Position numbers and translations under genes: made by a program. DNA of 64,000 bases from assembly GCF_921293095.1 (NCBI RefSeq), contig NC_060247.1, positions 48,767,111 to 48,831,110 on the forward strand, given 5' to 3'. The notes beneath the pieces were generated by a model. The model did no database searches. It was given only the letters and a program-made list of their open reading frames with translations, and had not been told where the DNA came from. This DNA comes from Ischnura elegans. Taxonomy: Eukaryota > Arthropoda > Insecta > Odonata > Coenagrionidae. The stretch's first letter is position 1. Each line of letters opens with the position of its first letter. Of the stretch, positions 45,196-56,535 are shown piece after piece.

Positions 45196-45440
45196 AAGGG
45201 TGGATCCGGGATTTTTTTTCTGGGGGGGTACAAGGGTATGACAGACAAACAGTCTTCTCATTTTTGAGATTAAAAATAACATACAACAATTACTGTACAA
45301 AATGTTCTCTTTATTTTAATATCAAATTAATTTATTGATATGAAATTTAATGAATGAGGCTGCGTAATACAAAAAACTAAATGGACATAATGATAACCAT
45401 GGTGGGGAGCACGTGCCCCTGTGCCCTCTGCCTCAATCCA
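45196..45440 (+). repeat. Short DNA element, family E, copy 2
   Basis: Shares GGTGGATCCGGG, TTTCTGGGGGGGTACA and GGGGAGCACGTGCCCCTG with the 21364 copy. The interior differs in length and the ends are approximate. Confidence 0.5.
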
Positions 45441-45813
45441 CATATGTCTCAATTGACTTCAAATTTTATTTTGTGAGACCTGTACGGTATCTCAATACAC
45501 TATGCTGGATAAAATTATACATATTAACAAATGTAATAGTAACAACATTGAGGCCTGGCATAAAATGTATTACATCCCTATGCATTAATAATACATAATT
45601 ATAATAATTTAACTAATTCAATTCCATTTTGCCCATATGGTTGGGAATCTTTGAAAATTCAACAAACAAAAGTAAGAATGATATATATTGAGAAAATTTA
45701 ATAAATACATGTATAAAATCAGGCTCATTTTAACTCTGGATTGACGCATAGAAATTGCTTGCGCCTACTATCTTGTCCAGATGAACTCCAAATCCCCACT
45801 ATGCTGCTATAAT

Positions 45814-46110
45814 GAGTGGTGCAGCGAGGGGAGATTTTGGGGGATAAAACCCCCCTTAGAGCTCAGAGAAATATTTAAGTTTAATCCATTTTACTTAATT
45901 GGATTAATATTACTTAAAGAAGAGTGTTAGGATGAATCAAATATCCCTCAGATAGCCGTAAAACTCGCCATTTTGAACCATTTATCTTAAAATTCCGCAA
46001 TTTATTAATCTCGCACCTACTGCTTATCCTGGTGGGTATTCAATACCACGACACACCCCGGTATTAGTTGCTTCTAAACCCCCCTGCCTTAATTTCTCGC
46101 TGTGCCCCTG
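45814..46110 (+). mobile_element. hAT-type MITE, family A, copy 4
   Basis: Starts GAGTGGTGCAGCGAGG and ends GCTGTGCCCCTG, with the family interior (GATAAAACCCCCCTTAGAGC, CCATTTTGAACCATTTATC). The right flank CTGCTAAT and left flank CTGCTATAAT suggest an 8-bp duplication with later change. Confidence 0.8.
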
Positions 46111-47842
46111 CTGCTAATTGCAATTATGATTTAAAAATGGAGAGGCAAAATCATATAAGTGGGTGTATGTCATTTCCACGAAAGTTATAAAATCTGCTCC
46201 TCTAATTTTAGTTCATCTTTTGACTCCCAAAAGGAATATCCATGGAATATTTTCTAAAAATTACAATAAAAAATTAGTAATTGTATTCATGCTCTTATTA
46301 CACTTCTTGTCAAATCACATGAGAAATGTTGAGTATAATTGATAGAATCTGAATGCTATTTTGACAAAAGACTGATGGATGGTCTGCTATACTTAAACAA
46401 ACACGATGAAAATACAGCTTAGGTGTATCACGGTAGTAATTTTAGAATTATTAACAAATTGATGCAGTAATTAAATATGTCCCAACTAGTACATTATAAG
46501 TCATTGAGATAAGGTGAAAGGAAGAAATAAGGAAGGCATTAATCAAGTAAGCTTAATGTTATGGGTTTCTTACGGCCAGCCCGACAATTGTTTAAACAAT
46601 TGTTTAAACATCCAGAGTAATGACAAAATGGATGCCAAACTTTCAGCACTTCTGTAGATGCTGTTTTTATTCCATCATTTTAGAGTATTCATTAAGGGAT
46701 TTATGTATAAGAATAATTTTTCCATTCTTAGCATTTCTATAATATGAGCAGAAATAACGTCGTATGGCCATAATTTGAAAATCATTCACCTTTATGAACT
46801 GATGGCAAAACGACAGTCATAAGAAAAACACATAATTTCACAAGAATAGCGACGCAAAATAATATAAAAATGCCGGAAGGAATCTCTAATATACATATTG
46901 TATTCATCGGGTTATCAGGTCATAAATTAAATTTCATAAATTTTATATTGTGTGGACCTTGAATACCTAATTTCAGTTTTTCATGCACCTACCAGCCAAG
47001 TTTTTCTACATACATAATTGGATTTTATACTGGTAACTACGCCTCCAACTCTCATCAGTTGCCTACTAGTAGTAGTAAGCGTATAGAGCTATGGATGTGT
47101 AGGTCATACGTTTGGTTCTCCCTGTTACTATTTTTTTTCTTTCCGCCACAATGATAAAGTACTTGCATTATGCTTTATATCTTCACCAGCCGGTCGCTTG
47201 CAGTAGTTAATTTTTTTCTATTGACGGGAAAATCTGTTGTCAGTTGTTAAGCTTTTATAAAGACTCGTTGAATTTCACCGGTAGGCTACTAATTCATGTC
47301 GGGATGGGCCGCGTATCATGTGTAGTACGCTGTTCAACTGCCTTTGGTGCTCCAACAGAAGCGACTTACGTTGCCTGAGGATATTTAACGGCATTCCTTA
47401 CCTATTCTTCCCTAAAGTCTTACCCTTGCCTTATATTAGTCCCTTAGCTTACGATAAGCGTTTTATCAATTTTTTCTGTAAGAAAACCGTAAGAAACAGA
47501 TAACTCTCTTATTTTGTGCTATCTGGGGTATGATCATTTCACATTAGAGTCATGAAAATGGTACTACATATAGCTTCCACAGTGAGAGATATCTATGTGT
47601 ACATATGTCTGATGACAGCTTCAAAAGTGAAAGGGGTGGGGTGCAACCTTGCAAACCCTAGGGCCAATAAATGAGCTCATTGGTGGATTGGTGCTGGATG
47701 GATTTAGGGGGGATAAAATTTTTATCAGTTTATTAATTTTTATACTCTAGTAAAGTATTCGAGGGAGTGTATAAGCACATGCATGGCTACATGTCTCAAA
47801 TGTGAGAGAAGTTTAAATTGCATTTATCGTAGAGCATAGCAC
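46111..47842. other. Intergenic, one short palindrome
   Basis: ACAATTGTTTAAACAATTGT at 46584-46603 is a perfect 20-bp palindrome partly repeated in tandem. No gene or element ends were recognised in the remainder. Confidence 0.4.
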
Positions 47843-48194
47843 CAGGGGCGCCGACTTATAAAAAATATTGGGGGGGCCCATATCGGAGGTCTTGCTCTGG
47901 GAAGAGGTTAAATTCAAAGTGTGTCGCAGCACCGAAACACTATCACGATTCATACCACTTGTTTTCAGTTAACCTGCATACTACCTTATGTATTTGTTTT
48001 AACACATTGTTGAATTTATTTTAAAAGGTAACTATCGTCAAGCATGGGAAATAAAAAATACCAATATATTTTGTGATTTCACAAAGCATAATATAACTAA
48101 ATTATTTTCTTGAATTATTGAGGGGGCTCCACCCCCCCAAATGAATCTTTGAGGGGACTCGGGCCCCTCAGGCCCCATGGAGTCGGCACCTCTG
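47843..48194. mobile_element. hAT-type MITE, family F, perfect target duplication
   Basis: The ends CAGGGGCGCCGAC and GTCGGCACCTCTG are inverted repeats. CATAGCAC flanks it exactly on both sides (47835-47842 and 48195-48202). It is 352 bp with no coding capacity, with a G run near the left end and a C run near the right end. Confidence 0.9.
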
Positions 48195-48202
48195 CATAGC
48201 AC

Positions 48203-49995
48203 TCCTTATTGTAAAAACCCCCCTCTCTCCCAGGGATTATTCTCCCCAAACCTAGGTCATGACCCCCCCTCATCTTGCCAATTGATCTGGCATTGTATGC
48301 ACAATATGTTATGCTCCTTGATGCTGAACTTATGTCTTAAGGCTTGCATCTCCTGTTGGAGATTTAAGAAATTTCTCATGCCTATCTTCTATCATCTGAC
48401 CTACAGATTATTCCATTAATAGACCAGGCAACAATATAATATTTCTCAGTCCTAATGAATTCACAGTTCCTTATGGATCCCCTTATCCTCATGTACTCAC
48501 ATATCCATAAGGATATTAATTGAAAATTGCAAATGTGATAGAATACATGCAGATATTTCTATTCTATAAAAATTCATGCTGGAGGTTGATGGAGGATTCC
48601 TGTTTCATTGCAAGAGAAACAATTTCAGAGAAGGAAACAATTTGCGTTAAAAAATTTGACTAAATGAATGATTACATGCAATTCGAATGGATGCAGGCTT
48701 TATCAACGATTCAAGTGGATATAAAGCTCTTGCTTGATTGCCTTGCTGGATAAAGTTCCTGGGAGCTTCCATAATTTTGTTGGAATGACATGATTATGCA
48801 TACTCCAAAGATCAGCAAGTCTATTTATGACAGCTTGGAAGCTGTAGAAAACCTCACCAGGTTTTCAAAGAAACAGTATTCATCAGTAAAAATAGATCGA
48901 CGAATATGGGTTGCTCCTGCGTACTCTCACTAATCCGTCAAGCAATAACTGAGAAAAGCCATTTGCAAAACATCAATACAGATTTTATTTAAAAACAGGA
49001 CATTTACAAAGATAAAAATCAACTGACTCTTTCAATATTTTTACAAATGCAACTTTCATTTCAGTCTTCAAAAGTTAAATTATTTGAGAAAACATAGATA
49101 TTTTTATGTTTCAAAATATTTAATAATTTCATACAGACAAAGTGGAGGAATGGTATGAAAATGTGTACTAAATAATGTACAAAATGTTCATATATCAGTT
49201 CACACTGTTTGGAAACAAATGATATTTGATGAAAGAACATATACACAATAGACTCGCAATTAACGAGGATGTTTGAAAAAACCCAATCAAACCACAAAAA
49301 GCAAGTAAAACTTTTTGTTTGGGAAAAAGAGGCTGTAATAGTGTCTTGAAAATATCATGTACTGGCACTTTTGTATTCAGCATGGTCATACTTACATATA
49401 GTTTTTTTAGAATCTTTAAAATAAAATTTTCAGGAAGATAAAATATTAATAACTTGGAATATAAAAAAAGTTAACCTTCAAGAGTGCATGCCATCTACTC
49501 AGACATTCGTTAAAAATGCATATATCATTCTTAAGGAAGTGATGAATGAGCCAAAGAGCCTTCCCAGACGGCACAGGAAGTTTTCGTACCTAAATACGAG
49601 GGTGGACAATCAAGATACAAAAATCGCGCTTAGGAAGTTACTTAGAAGGTTTTGTTTCTTTATTTCCTTTAATGACGAAAAAAGATGCAAGAGGACTGGC
49701 AAATTCATATGCATCGATAAAATTGTATCTCATCGATAAAACTGTATTCGGTCTGGGACTATTTTCTTTCGCGGGTGGTGCCATCGTGCCATATCCTCCT
49801 AGAAAGATCACATGCCTTCACAAGCCGTTGGAGATGGCATCGGATGGCATGGTTTACGTCACGTCTCACCACATTTCAGGGATTTTTGTGGTTAAGTTTG
49901 TGAAAAATAGTGTCTGGTAATGGTGAAGTTTCCCTTATTCTTTAATTTCATTCTCTGGGCTTCAGAAACGTGTTTGTGAGATATTTTTGTTAAAA
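48203..49995. other. Intergenic, nothing recognised
   Basis: AT-rich. Plus-strand frames at 49488-49739 and 49672-49920 are overlapping and without known motifs. Confidence 0.35.
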
Positions 49996-50760
49996 ATGCC
50001 TTCCGTGTGTGTAATGTCGGGATGTAATGGAATCTCCGGGACATGGCTCAAGTTTTTAGCTTTCCAAAAGATCCTGAGTTGAAGAAGAAGTGCATTTGGG
50101 CGATAAGAAGAAAACATTTCACCCCCACGAAAAACTGTGAGGTATGTACTCTTTCTCGCTGTAATTATTTGGATGTAATTTTAAGTTAGAAGTGGCTTCG
50201 GGATGTTGATGCATCAACATCCCGAACTATTCAGTACTGAAGTACTATAGTACTATTCAGTACTAAAAATGGTGATTCAAAATATTGTAGCAGCAATTCT
50301 TTTGAAAATTCTTGCATTTTAGTTGTCTTTTTTGTATTAATTCATTCGGTAAACGTCTGGTTAAAGGAGAAACTAGGAATAAGCTGCCAAGTTTATAGGA
50401 TCGAATATTGCTTCTTAGCTTGCCCTATGGTGTATTACACGTCGGCTTTCATCATTTCAAATTATCTTATGCTATAGTTTAAAACAATAAAAATATCAGG
50501 CATACAAATATTTACTATATTTACGAGCCTATAGTAATTTGATTTCTCATGCAGAAATACCAAAAATTGGAAATGATTTGACCTAATAAGTTACATGGTA
50601 TTTTATTATTTATTAATTTTAGGTGTGTGAGATTCACATCGCACCTTGTGATATCAGAAAATAATCTGTGGCCTTGGACGAGAAGACGAGGAGAAAATTC
50701 TTGCTGAATTGAAGTTACCCAGATTGGAGGAAGGTACCATTGCTTCACTGTTACCTGTCG
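49996..50760 (+). pseudogene. Degraded THAP-domain zinc-finger gene
   Basis: THAP domains are C2CH DNA-binding zinc fingers found in host regulators and in P-element-type transposases. Starting at ATG 49996 the sequence reads MPSVCVMSGC (first Cys pair). In another frame it continues VFSFPKDPELKKKCIWAIRR and KHFTPTKNCE up to a GTATGT donor at 50142. After an acceptor ending at 50622, the next exon reads VCEIHIAPCDI, giving the Cys-x2-His pair. Further on, KLPRLEEGTIASLLP resembles the segment after the domain (PRLxEGAxPSxFP) but follows a stop. A frame change in exon 1 and a stop in exon 2 argue for a pseudogene. A sequencing error or unusual splicing could explain one of them but hardly both. 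Confidence 0.6.
50197..50226. repeat. Perfect 30-bp palindrome
   Basis: TTCGGGATGTTGATG is followed immediately by its exact reverse complement CATCAACATCCCGAA. It lies in the intron-like gap of the THAP remnant, next to a partly palindromic AGTACT-rich stretch. Confidence 0.9.
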
Positions 50761-51596
50761 CCAAGAAGACAGACATTGTGGCAGAAGTGACATATATATT
50801 TGTGGATGTGGATTTGATTTGTGCAAGTTGGTGCAGTGATAGTGGACGTTCATCGGAGAAAGTATTGACGATAGTTTGTATGTATCGACCAGTCCTCTTT
50901 TAAATAATTTTCTATTCGAAAGAGAATAAGAGTAATTGTTTCGCTAAATTAGATGTGGGATAGAAGAGAAAATTGGAAATATTATTGTGGTTGACAATAG
51001 AAAATACATAATATATGTATTGTATTTCTGTGGGTTTTTTCTTTCCTGCCTCTTTAAAATTTCTTGCGGTGGTGACTACATGCAAAGTAAGTATAAAATC
51101 GGAGGTGTGATCTAAGAGATAACATGTTTTATTTTACAAGTGTTTATGCTGGTGATTTGGCAGGACTTTCATATTTTTAATAGGTTGATACATTTACTGC
51201 AGTGACCTAGAGACTTTTACTCATCCCAAATAATTTTTCAAATACTTTAGCGCCTGATATGGGTAAGTTTTAGTAGCTGAGACTGAACTATACGTTAATT
51301 TTTGCTTGCATTTTGATGAATTCGATCATACTAATAGCAGATGTGTCAGCAATCCTGTTTCATCGGCAATTTTTATTTAAAACTTTTATTTCGTCAGGCT
51401 TTAGGGTAAGCTTTTTAATGCTCGTGGGCTATGTGATGTCTTATTTAGTGTCAAAATTAATAAGAATTTACTCTCATTAACATCTCAAGGTTTCCATGTA
51501 AGTACGAGCCACTTAAGAATTCTGGATGCTGGGGATGCGTGAATTAGCCGTGAGAATCTCATTTTTCGCAGAGTTATTTAAGTGGCCGAGTAAGTT
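50761..51596. other. Intergenic, nothing recognised
   Basis: AT-rich. No coding motif or repeat ends. Confidence 0.4.
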
Positions 51597-51745
51597 TTGT
51601 AAGTTCTCAATGGGTAAATAATACTATATCATGAATTCTAATTACCATGAAAAACTCACAACCGACAAAAACTTTGTCGGTCGTGAGTCTTTCATGGTAA
51701 TTAGAATTCATGATATGGTGTTATTTACCTATTGAGAACTTACAA
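51597..51745. repeat. 149-bp near-perfect inverted repeat (hairpin)
   Basis: Two arms of about 73 bp (51597-51669 and 51673-51745) are reverse complements with five mismatches by hand count, separated by three bases. TTGTAAGTTCTCAAT on the left is matched by ATTGAGAACTTACAA on the right. No target duplication was identified. Either a palindromic MITE or a hairpin-RNA locus. Confidence 0.88.
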
Positions 51746-52080
51746 TTCATAATGATTCGTATCAAGGTTCTCGCTACGGTCGGTAGTTATCGATTGTGTT
51801 GCGTTCGATACATTTTTCGATCGTGCGAGTTACGATATAACTAATTTCGACCTAATCGATTGAGATTAGCCTGAGTGCCGTGTTCCTGCGCGCTTTGTAT
51901 CCAATCGTACGTGCTTAGTAGCGGACATTCACATGCTGCGTACGCGCTTCGTCGACAGGCCGCGAATGGAATGTATCCATTGACGAAAAGCGACGGAGCG
52001 GCATAGTATCCCCTTAGTCAATGGGTACTATGTACATACGAATTAGATACGGAGGGTTCTGTGCCGTCTGGGTTGATTGC
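51746..52080. other. CG-dinucleotide-rich patch
   Basis: Many CG dinucleotides (CGCTACGGTCGG, TTTTTCGATCGTGCG, TACGCGCTTCGTCGAC) in a region otherwise very AT-rich. No reading frame or gene is visible. It could be a promoter or part of an unrecognised repeat adjoining the hairpin at 51597-51745. Confidence 0.5.
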
Positions 52081-55000
52081 CAGTTTACCATAGCATGGCG
52101 AGGTTTTGATTATTGAAAGTGAATTTAATTCAACAAAAGGATTTTTTAATGCAAAACTGAAAATTATCAACCATATATTGCTAAGATGTAAGATTAAATG
52201 ATTATTTGTTGTATTTCATATTTTGTGCGATTGACAAATGGATCGGAGTACCATGAAAATAATATTATAGTTACTTAAGCTACTAAATTAAGTATTTTCC
52301 TTTCTTGCTTCAGTACCTATATCACTAATATATAAGCACATAATAAGTCACATATTGGGTGCTTGACAAATTAGAAGTATGATGTATGATATAAAAGCAA
52401 TCATAAACAAGAGTAAATTTTGGAATTCCTAAGATAAGACAATGTAAAAATATTAGGTGGTATGTATGTAGATTTTTACATTTATACTAAAATGAAACCA
52501 GCTCATGAATTATGTTCCACAAAAATATGGTGAAAAGCTAAAAAAGTCTTACTAATTCACGAGACAAAAAAAAATATATGTATATGCATATGCTAAGATA
52601 ATATTCTTTACTCAATTTTTAAGTTAACTCTTATATATAAGGGGACTAAAATGATGAGTAATACAAACTTCAGTGACAATTTTCTGAAGCATCCAATGGG
52701 ATAATTGCGAGTCAGTTGTGATTTAAAGTAACCGCAGCAATTTTGTACAACCTTCTGACATCAATATTTCATCAAAAGTAGAGTATGCATTATTAATTCC
52801 TCAATATACTCACAAAAAAGTTTTTTTTTAATAAATACAGGAGCAGAGCAAATACGCAACAGGAAATTTAAAAATATGCACATTTTCCATGCATATTTAC
52901 ACATTATCCAATTAAAGTTGATGATTCAAAATTTGATAAAAATCCTATTCTTGTTATAGGTAACATACATAATTGAATCTTTCAATATATACGGCCCAAA
53001 TACACAAGGAAATAAGATTTATTCATACTAAATATCACTATTACTTACTTACAGCACATTTCAGATTATGGTATCATTAAAAATTATAAGTAAAATATTT
53101 TCTTCTACATTGCGCTAACCATTGCCACAGGGAACATTTAGGCCAGTTCATAATTTCATTTACAAGTAAATCTCCTCCAACAGAGTGATATGGCTTGTTT
53201 ATGCTGTAAAGCACTGTCAAATTGTAATTAGTATATTTGGTTTATATTTACAATTTTATCTACAAATTCATTGTAAAAATATATGTTATATTTAATCACT
53301 GCATTAGCTCTAAAGGCTGATTATAATTCATTGTACTCCACTAAGTGGATGAGACTAGTTACTTCTGTCTCTATTAATAACGGCTCTGTTGCTAGTGTCC
53401 TATAAGCATACCTAATGACAGTCTTTGTCAATGTATAAATATAATTCCTCATAAATTTATATATAAATTTCACGTATAAGTTAAGAAATGTAGTCTTAAG
53501 CCATTACATTTTCCATGTATTCGACACTAAAATATATTCAACATATATTACTTCATAATGCTTCAAAGAAAACTTCAAACCACTGTTCACAATTGCGAGG
53601 AATTGAGAGTTGTTCTAAAATGTAACAAAAATTGGAGAAGATGGCTTTTTGTTCAAAATTATAATTATACTTACATCCAAAAAATTTATGCAATGATTTT
53701 AGAGCACCCATTTGTTAGAATTACACAAAAGCCATGTCTTAGTTTGCTCTCCATAATATTTTCTTATCATTGAATATGCTTAGATTTCTGAATTATGAGA
53801 TGGATGTGAAACACACGCAACATGAGGAAATGAATGATTAATGAGAGAAGTAGCATTAAACACATGGATGCATTAAGGTCACAAAATAGGAACTGCACTA
53901 GACACATTAAGCCCTCTTATTCTTTTGTTGAGCGAAGAGGGACAAGAGATATCTTCACTTTAAGAGAAGGTATCGTTAAAAAATTCATATATTACACTCA
54001 TTCTCTTAAAAGAATAGGGCGGTTGATAAAAAGTATATAATACTTGGAGTGTTATTAACTAGAAAAATAGCAATGTTAAAATTTACTAAGTAAGGGCATT
54101 GTTTGCCATTCTTATGAATATTCTTACCACGTAATAGCTTCCCAGTTCATCAGAATAAACTATTGCTTATATGAATAAAAAAAGATATTCCATCACAGTT
54201 GCTCTTAATTTTTGCAAGAATAAATAAAAATTTATATCAAAGGCATTATAACCTTGATCTGATGTTCATACATTACACCTTCTATACGATAGTTTCCTAT
54301 TGAAAGCATGCCTTGGTAGTCTATTGACTCACAATTACTGCTATATGACAAGTGTAGAATTATTTGTTCAGCTTCCTATGATGACATATTGACAAAAAAA
54401 TTTAGCATAAGAATTACTTTGATGAAACATTTAAGTGATAAATTCACATCAACCAGGAATAAAAATGTTCTGCTAGGAGAGCTGCTATCCTGAAGCAAAA
54501 TTTCTTGATTATGCAGCTTCATTGCCCCAGTGAATAAAAGGCAGTACTTCTTATCCTTTCATGAACAGTGATTATAAAATCTTCTGATACAGTAATTGTT
54601 GCTTATTTTCTAATTTTATATTTTTTGCGAATCAATTTTACCAATGGACCTGTATTTTTCATACACAAATAAATCATTCTTATAGTTAGTAGACTGTGCC
54701 CAAATAAAAATATGGCTGTAAAAATAATTAATATTTGGTTTCTCAATGGCATATGTAGATGACCTAATCACACGATGAAACTGTAAAATATTTACAATAT
54801 GAACAGCTACAAATATATTTTTACAATGGTATCTATATAAAAGTAAATTTCACCAAAATAAGGATGCTAAAAATTTTGGTTTTAAATCCTCACGATGGTA
54901 GCGGTAGCTTAAAGCTAAGAAAAATGATGCTGATGAAAAAATGAAATGTGTCTGTGATATCATGTAAAAAAACTTTTGCCCTCAATATTTCTCACCCGTA

Positions 55001-56535
55001 ATCTTTTGATCCAAGAGCAGCTATGCAAACGATATTGGCTTGGAGAATGAAAGAGGTATCTTCCTGAGCCAATAAGCATGATTATTCTGGGAGAAAATAA
55101 TTTAAAAAAAATCAGAGCACCATGAGTCTGAAAGACTCCAATGAGTGATATCACACCACATTTAGAATAATAATAAAAAAATTACGGCATGTTGTGAGGA
55201 TTATTAATTACCATGAAAAGATTAAAATGGCGTTCAAAATATAAATAAAATTTTCCATCTATTACAAATAGCACTTTTTTGATAAATATGATTTTTCCTG
55301 TTGTTTGTATAAAGTTCCATGCTTGTTTCCAGTGGACACAGACTCTCATAACATGTACTCAAACACTTACGACATCTTTCTTAAAGAATAAAGTAAGCCA
55401 TCGATTACCTTGCTTTCTTTACCTACTTCAGTATTTCAACCAAAAAATCCTAAAATCTGAAAATGCTCATGCTAGATTGGAGGTAAATCTGCTTGTAATC
55501 CATAAAAGTGTGTCCTGCATAAACCTTGTAGTCCAAAGTTATTGGTAGGGCTCTTTCCATTGAAACTATTAAGTTTTAACGTACGCACTCGTAACTTATT
55601 AAAATTAAGTTGCAAATTTTTAGTTTCAACTCAAAAATTTCATGGGCAATTCAATCTTTTCAAAGATGTTGCCAATAAATTATAGACAGCTCCAAAAGTT
55701 TGTGCAGAGATTACAACTCTAAAGCATTCAACTTATTGTTAGATATATAATTATACCAATTTAATTTTCTGGTTACATTGCAGAGGTAAACGACTGGCTT
55801 AAGGAGAGAATTACCATGCTGCAATATATGATTCACAGTCATTACCTGGTGAAAAAGACAGATGTGAATGGCTATGCATGAAACCACACCACCCTTCAGT
55901 CAATTTTTGCTGGAGTATCTTTCATTTGATACTAACAAATACACAGCCAGAAGACCAATACACAGCAAAATCAACTGGAGAAGACATGGGGATGAGGAAA
56001 ATTGTGTTTGTCTCCCAGAATTCTGATAGAAAATATAAAAGAAGACTTTCTACGTCCAATACAAGTCGTAGGGATGCAGTTTCAAAGAACTAGAATAAAT
56101 CAGCATAAATGACGATACAGTTTCGACACACATCACTGATTCTTGATCCTCCTTCACCAAATCAGGGTGAAACATTGAACTGCCAACAATATTCTTCTTT
56201 GAGCTGAAAACTGGATTCCCAGTTTACAAGTGCCATGAGTAGTACTAAATGGCACAGCACCTTGGGATGAGATGATAACTAATCCTTGAGAATAAAATGT
56301 GTGTACCACTCAAATCTGCAAGGAATGGTTGAGTTCTTTGGCTGATGTGATGATAAGAGCACTATAACAGCTTATCTTAGGAAGCTGACTGGCACAATCA
56401 CTGTTTTGACTTGCACTTGCACAATTTTTAAGATTAGCTGTCAACGCTCGGATTAATTCAAAATCCCAGTACTTACACTCTGGGTGAATTATAGATCTTT
56501 TTCTGACCTCCAATGTTCATGACAACCATTCATTA
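52081..56535. other. Downstream of Oatp, AT-rich, no gene recognised
   Basis: The part nearest 56535 must contain the Oatp 3' UTR on minus. Nothing else was recognised: no long reading frame, conserved motif or repeat with definable ends. At about 4.4 kb it is the longest featureless stretch in the window. Confidence 0.5.
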
